Assembly: GCA_022606425.2 (NCBI GenBank)
Contig: JAHDVF020000104.1
Span: 186,001 to 250,000 of the forward strand
Length of the DNA: 64,000 bases
DNA from: Lepidostoma basale
Lineage: Eukaryota > Arthropoda > Insecta > Trichoptera > Lepidostomatidae
Direction of reading: 5' to 3'
Shown: piece by piece, positions 61,170-64,000 of the stretch
Layout of the letters: each line of letters opens with the position of its first letter
Position numbering within the stretch: position 1 is the first letter of the stretch
Notes under the pieces: model-generated
What the model was told of the DNA's origin: nothing
Database searches by the model: none
What the model saw: only the letters and a program-made list of their open reading frames with translations
Program-made: the position numbers and the translations under genes

Positions 61170-61985
61170 TCCACAGTTTTAACGCCTTAATCTTTGATAA
61201 GGTTTATAAACTTATTTAATATTAATGACAACGAACGTCTTATAGACTAACCTTTGTTACATTTTTAATATTTATTTAATACTTCACCTTAACGTTTGCT
61301 TTGTTCAATGGAAGTTAGTTCAACAAGTTCAATGATAGGGTTTAAAATATAATCAAATGATTTAACTAAAATCTCTCGATGGAAGTTCATTTTAAAGAAT
61401 CATTGTATAGTATTCGAGAGTTTCTCAATCACCATTTATGGTCTCTGATAAATGTCACATATTCATACTTCCAGATTAATTTCTTGCTATTCAAGATATA
61501 TTCATTGGCTTGTATATTAATCCTCGATTTGCTATCGTTGATATTTCAGTATAAATAAACTCACACCATGCTGTAGAGCTCTTTTAGTAAAGTGTATAAA
61601 ATAAAACCCATCGTTTAATTCACATAAATATTAAAATCTCTATTCAAAACCGTACCTCACCCATTAGCGATGGTTTCAAGAAAACCCGTATGCATAAACC
61701 TGTGTGATTTACAACGTTTGCGAAAGCGATCTGCTTCGCTGCTAAATACCATTAAACGCCTGCAATTTGCATAGCAGCTTGTGTCTAACTTTACCTTATT
61801 ATTTATCGTCTTCATTTAAGGCATTTAATGAAGCGGGCTGAATTCAAGCAATCGGGAAACTCTTGCATGGAATTGGCGGAACTGCAGTCATACTAATTCT
61901 TATCCATTTATAAATTGTTACTCACATTTACAAGAAAGTTACTACTAAAATCCAAAAACACATATTACATTTTTTATAATGATTG
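61170..61985. other. No recognisable gene
   Basis: AT-rich with a few GC-richer lines (61665-61760). No frame with a domain and no known repeat. Confidence 0.4.
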
Positions 61986-62180
61986 TTAGGAATACGTCGA
62001 GGTTCGTACGTCGAGTTACAAACTCAATTTTGCTTTTTTGGGATCTTGGAAAAATCCGTGTTACTCGTCCTTCTCGACCGACGTTTCGGAGTTCTTGCAA
62101 TCTCCATCTTCAGGGTAGTCACGATTAAAGAAAGATGTGATACAGGAATTTTCCCAAGATCCCAAAAGCATATTGTTACA
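61985..62180. repeat. Palindromic element, family F (PLE-like)
   Basis: TTTTTTGGGATCTTGGAAAA and GGAATTTTCCCAAGATCCCA face each other about 100 bases apart. Confidence 0.7.
62074..62118 (-). ncRNA. Hammerhead-like ribozyme, family F, intact core
   Basis: Minus: ACC, CUGAAGA (62107-62113), stem II GGAG/CUCC, GAAAC (62083-62087), GUC (62080-62082), GGU. Stem I ACC/GGU, stem III ACGU self-complementary. Confidence 0.7.
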
Positions 62181-62319
62181 GAAGAAAAAGTGATTCCATT
62201 CATCGTAAATGAAGTATTATGAAAAATTTATTTTCGCAAAAAAAAAAATTATTAAAGAATTGAAACGCTATTTTTAAATATTTATTAAATAAAACGATGT
62301 TATTTAACTACTTCTTTAT

Positions 62320-62355
62320 TTCGTTTCGCCAGGCTCGCTGGCATCGACAGACTGG
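62320..62355 (-). repeat. Family D trace
   Basis: TTTCGTTTCGCCAGGCTCGC and TGGCATCGACAG resemble the left arm of family D, with CUGUCGA for the core. Confidence 0.4.
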
Positions 62356-62399
62356 TGACACTTTTGCAAACTGAGTCCTTTATATACTCGTACATATAG

Positions 62400-63040
62400 A
62401 TCAGGGGTGGTAAACATGTTTCTGTATGCACAAAAATAATCTTCGAATATTTATGTAAAATTTACTGAATTTAACTACTGGTATTACAGGTATTCAAGAA
62501 GATTCGTATTCAATACAATGGATTTAAAATTTTATTATAGCTGACATATTAATTTGTAACTATTGAAAATTTGGTACTTTTGTTTTTTTTATTTTTACCG
62601 AATTTAAATATAATATGTTATAGTTCTTGGTCTATAAGGTAGAATTTTATAATTAACAAATTTCGCGTTGTGACTTCGTATTATAAATTCCAGTATTACT
62701 AATTGAATGCCAAAAGATAATTTTTTTAAAATCAAATAGAACGAAAAATTTTACATTATAATTTGAAGAATGAAATACTTTATCATAAGAGAGTAATGTC
62801 GAAAGTTCATCATGTTATCGAAGGTAAAAAATGTATCTCTTTAATACATCTTAAAAATCTTTTTCATTCATATTTAATATTTTTTATTTAAATTTGACAC
62901 CGTAATTCGCACAATAAATATATTTTTCATTTTACTCAATAAATATTTTATATGATAAAATCAAATCGTTATACCTAACTTTACTAATGTTATACAATTT
63001 TACACAAATAATAAAAATGGGCTAATGTTTTTGCGATTGA
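62400..63040. other. No recognisable gene
   Basis: AT-rich. The only frames are short. Confidence 0.4.
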
Positions 63041-63264
63041 TTAGATTATTCAATTATACTTGAGTGCTTACCTTTAAATAGGTATTACACAAAAGCATAC
63101 AATGTTCTAGTGGATTTAACATTTTCAATTTTCTCTCTCGCGTCGATTGTAAAGCCCCTCTAAATTTAATTTGAATGATATAACGGCTACAATCAAAATC
63201 ACTAATATATTAAATAAATCATAAGACTCATATACAATTATAATATTTTAAAAGAATAAAATTA

Positions 63265-63875
63265 AATGTCTCCGTACGCCAGGAGGAAATTGAACAGGTG
63301 GACCTATTCAGATATCTCGGAAGCGAAGTAACCAGCTCTAATGACCTCCCCAGAGAACTAAGGTCACAGGTGGATAGGGCTGCAGCAGTTGCAGGCTGCC
63401 TGAAAGATGTCATATGGAGAAACAAGGACATGAGGATTGACAGCAAGGTACGCATCTATAAGACCTGTGTGCGACCAATCCTCACATATGGCATTGAATC
63501 GAGGGCAGACACTGTCAAGACAAAGAGCATGCTCAGGACAACCGAGATGAAAATACTCCGCGCTATAGCTGGCAAGACCCTACGTGATCGAGTTAGGAAT
63601 ACAGCAATCCGAGAAATCTGCGAGGTCGAAGATGTGGTCAGATGGGGACGTCAAAGACGGCGATACTGGCATCAACACGTAGAAAGGATGAGCTCAAATA
63701 GAATACCACACATAGCTCTCCATGGAACGCCAAACGGACAACGCCGACCAGGAAGATCCCCGAAACGGTGGAGAGAAAGCTGGAGTTCAGCATCTCAAGA
63801 GGACCCGCCTGAAATAACAGACTCCTGAGTCTACCAAAATGGAAGAAGAAGAAGAAGAAGAAGAAGAAGAAAATT
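63265..63875 (+). mobile_element. LINE-GAA, best preserved copy
   Basis: 5'-truncated in the RT domain. Hairpin AGACT-CCTG-AGTCT at 63819-63832, then CTACCAAAATG and (GAA)n at 63842-63871. Insertion limits are supported by the interrupted R7 repeat. Confidence 0.9.
63268..63828 (+). CDS. LINE-GAA protein, C-terminal 186 codons, open
   Basis: No natural start: the frame is open from the truncation point. In order: VDLFRYLGSEVTSSNDLPRE (RT palm/thumb boundary, the FxYLG motif), VAGCLKDVIWRNKDMRIDSK, VRIYKTCVRPILTYGIESRA (thumb-like), MLRTTEMKILRAIAGKTLRD, CEVEDVVRWGRQRRRYWHQH, VERMSSNRIPHIALHGTPNG, RRPGRSPKRWRESWSSASQE, stop. The YADD and all upstream domains are missing. No frameshift, so the copy is young. 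The stop codon lies inside the 3' hairpin. Confidence 0.9.
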   Translation, partial: VSVRQEEIEQVDLFRYLGSEVTSSNDLPRELRSQVDRAAAVAGCLKDVIWRNKDMRIDSKVRIYKTCVRPILTYGIESRADTVKTKSMLRTTEMKILRAIAGKTLRDRVRNTAIREICEVEDVVRWGRQRRRYWHQHVERMSSNRIPHIALHGTPNGQRRPGRSPKRWRESWSSASQEDPPEITDS

Positions 63876-64000
63876 TAGTGTGAATACAACGACAATATTA
63901 TTTATACAGCTCTGTAACTTAAGGCAAGTGGGTGAGAATACTCTAATATTTTAAATTTGTGATTTTAAAATGAAGCACAAAATTAATTCGAGTTCTTTAA

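Larger units (their letters stand above)
63040..63972 (-). repeat. Unclassified repeat R7, split by LINE-GAA
   Basis: 63040-63264 and 63876-63972 are the complement of 32757-33105. The LINE-GAA copy lies between them. Confidence 0.7.

Overview
This window looks like intergenic DNA from a large, AT-rich arthropod genome, most likely an insect. I infer that from the transposon types: non-LTR retrotransposons with RT C-terminal tails of the W-GH-RM / GRP-KxW kind, tRNA-derived SINEs, and a transposase fragment of an insect type. I cannot name the species. I found no host protein-coding gene I would defend. Almost every coding-like stretch belongs to a mobile element.

Three layers of repeats fill the window. 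(1) LINEs. LINE-GAA elements are 5'-truncated copies ending in (GAA)n, with about fifteen fragments; the best is at 63265-63875. LINE-TTAG elements end in (TTAG)n or, in one subfamily, (TTTG)n, with about twenty fragments; the longest is at 21838-22745. A Jockey-like family has two copies (24450, 51497), a Crack/Daphne/L2-like family has two (53446, 57715), and there are traces of others. (2) SINEs. SINE-TTAG shares its 3' end with LINE-TTAG. Two tRNA-derived families (SINE1, SINE2) have A and B boxes. A further short SINE at 36221-36360 has a 15-bp target duplication. (3) Palindromic elements. At least seven families are arranged as inverted pairs, and many arms carry a hammerhead-ribozyme-like core (CUGANGA, stem II, GAAA, then GUH). 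Hammerheads of this kind are known from Penelope-like elements (PLEs), so I read these as PLE-related remnants.

Layout. 0-6 kb: palindromes A, E and the foldback family with LINE/SINE tails. 6.07-6.64 kb: an LTR with its downstream primer-binding-like stretch. 7-14 kb: LINE fragments, SINE2 nested in LINE-TTAG, palindrome E. 14-21 kb: sparse, with palindromes C and F, SINE1 and a TIR element. 21-33 kb: dense LINE-TTAG/SINE-TTAG, Jockey-like copy, deleted DNA transposon, palindrome B. 33-41 kb: palindromes C and D, SINE1, SINE2. 41-50 kb: LINE-GAA cluster. 50-53 kb: a 130-bp tandem repeat broken by insertions. 53-64 kb: Crack/Daphne-like copies, palindromes D, B and F, a piggyBac-like element, a second LTR, and the best LINE-GAA copy.

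The main interest is RNA structure rather than proteins: the many hammerhead-like motifs with self-complementary stem III, a covarying hairpin just before the LINE-GAA tail, and a stable hairpin just before the LINE-TTAG tail that the SINE has copied. The elements interact by parasitism (SINE on LINE) and by nesting, which gives a rough order of insertion. Coordinates of repeat ends are read by eye and may be off by some tens of bases.
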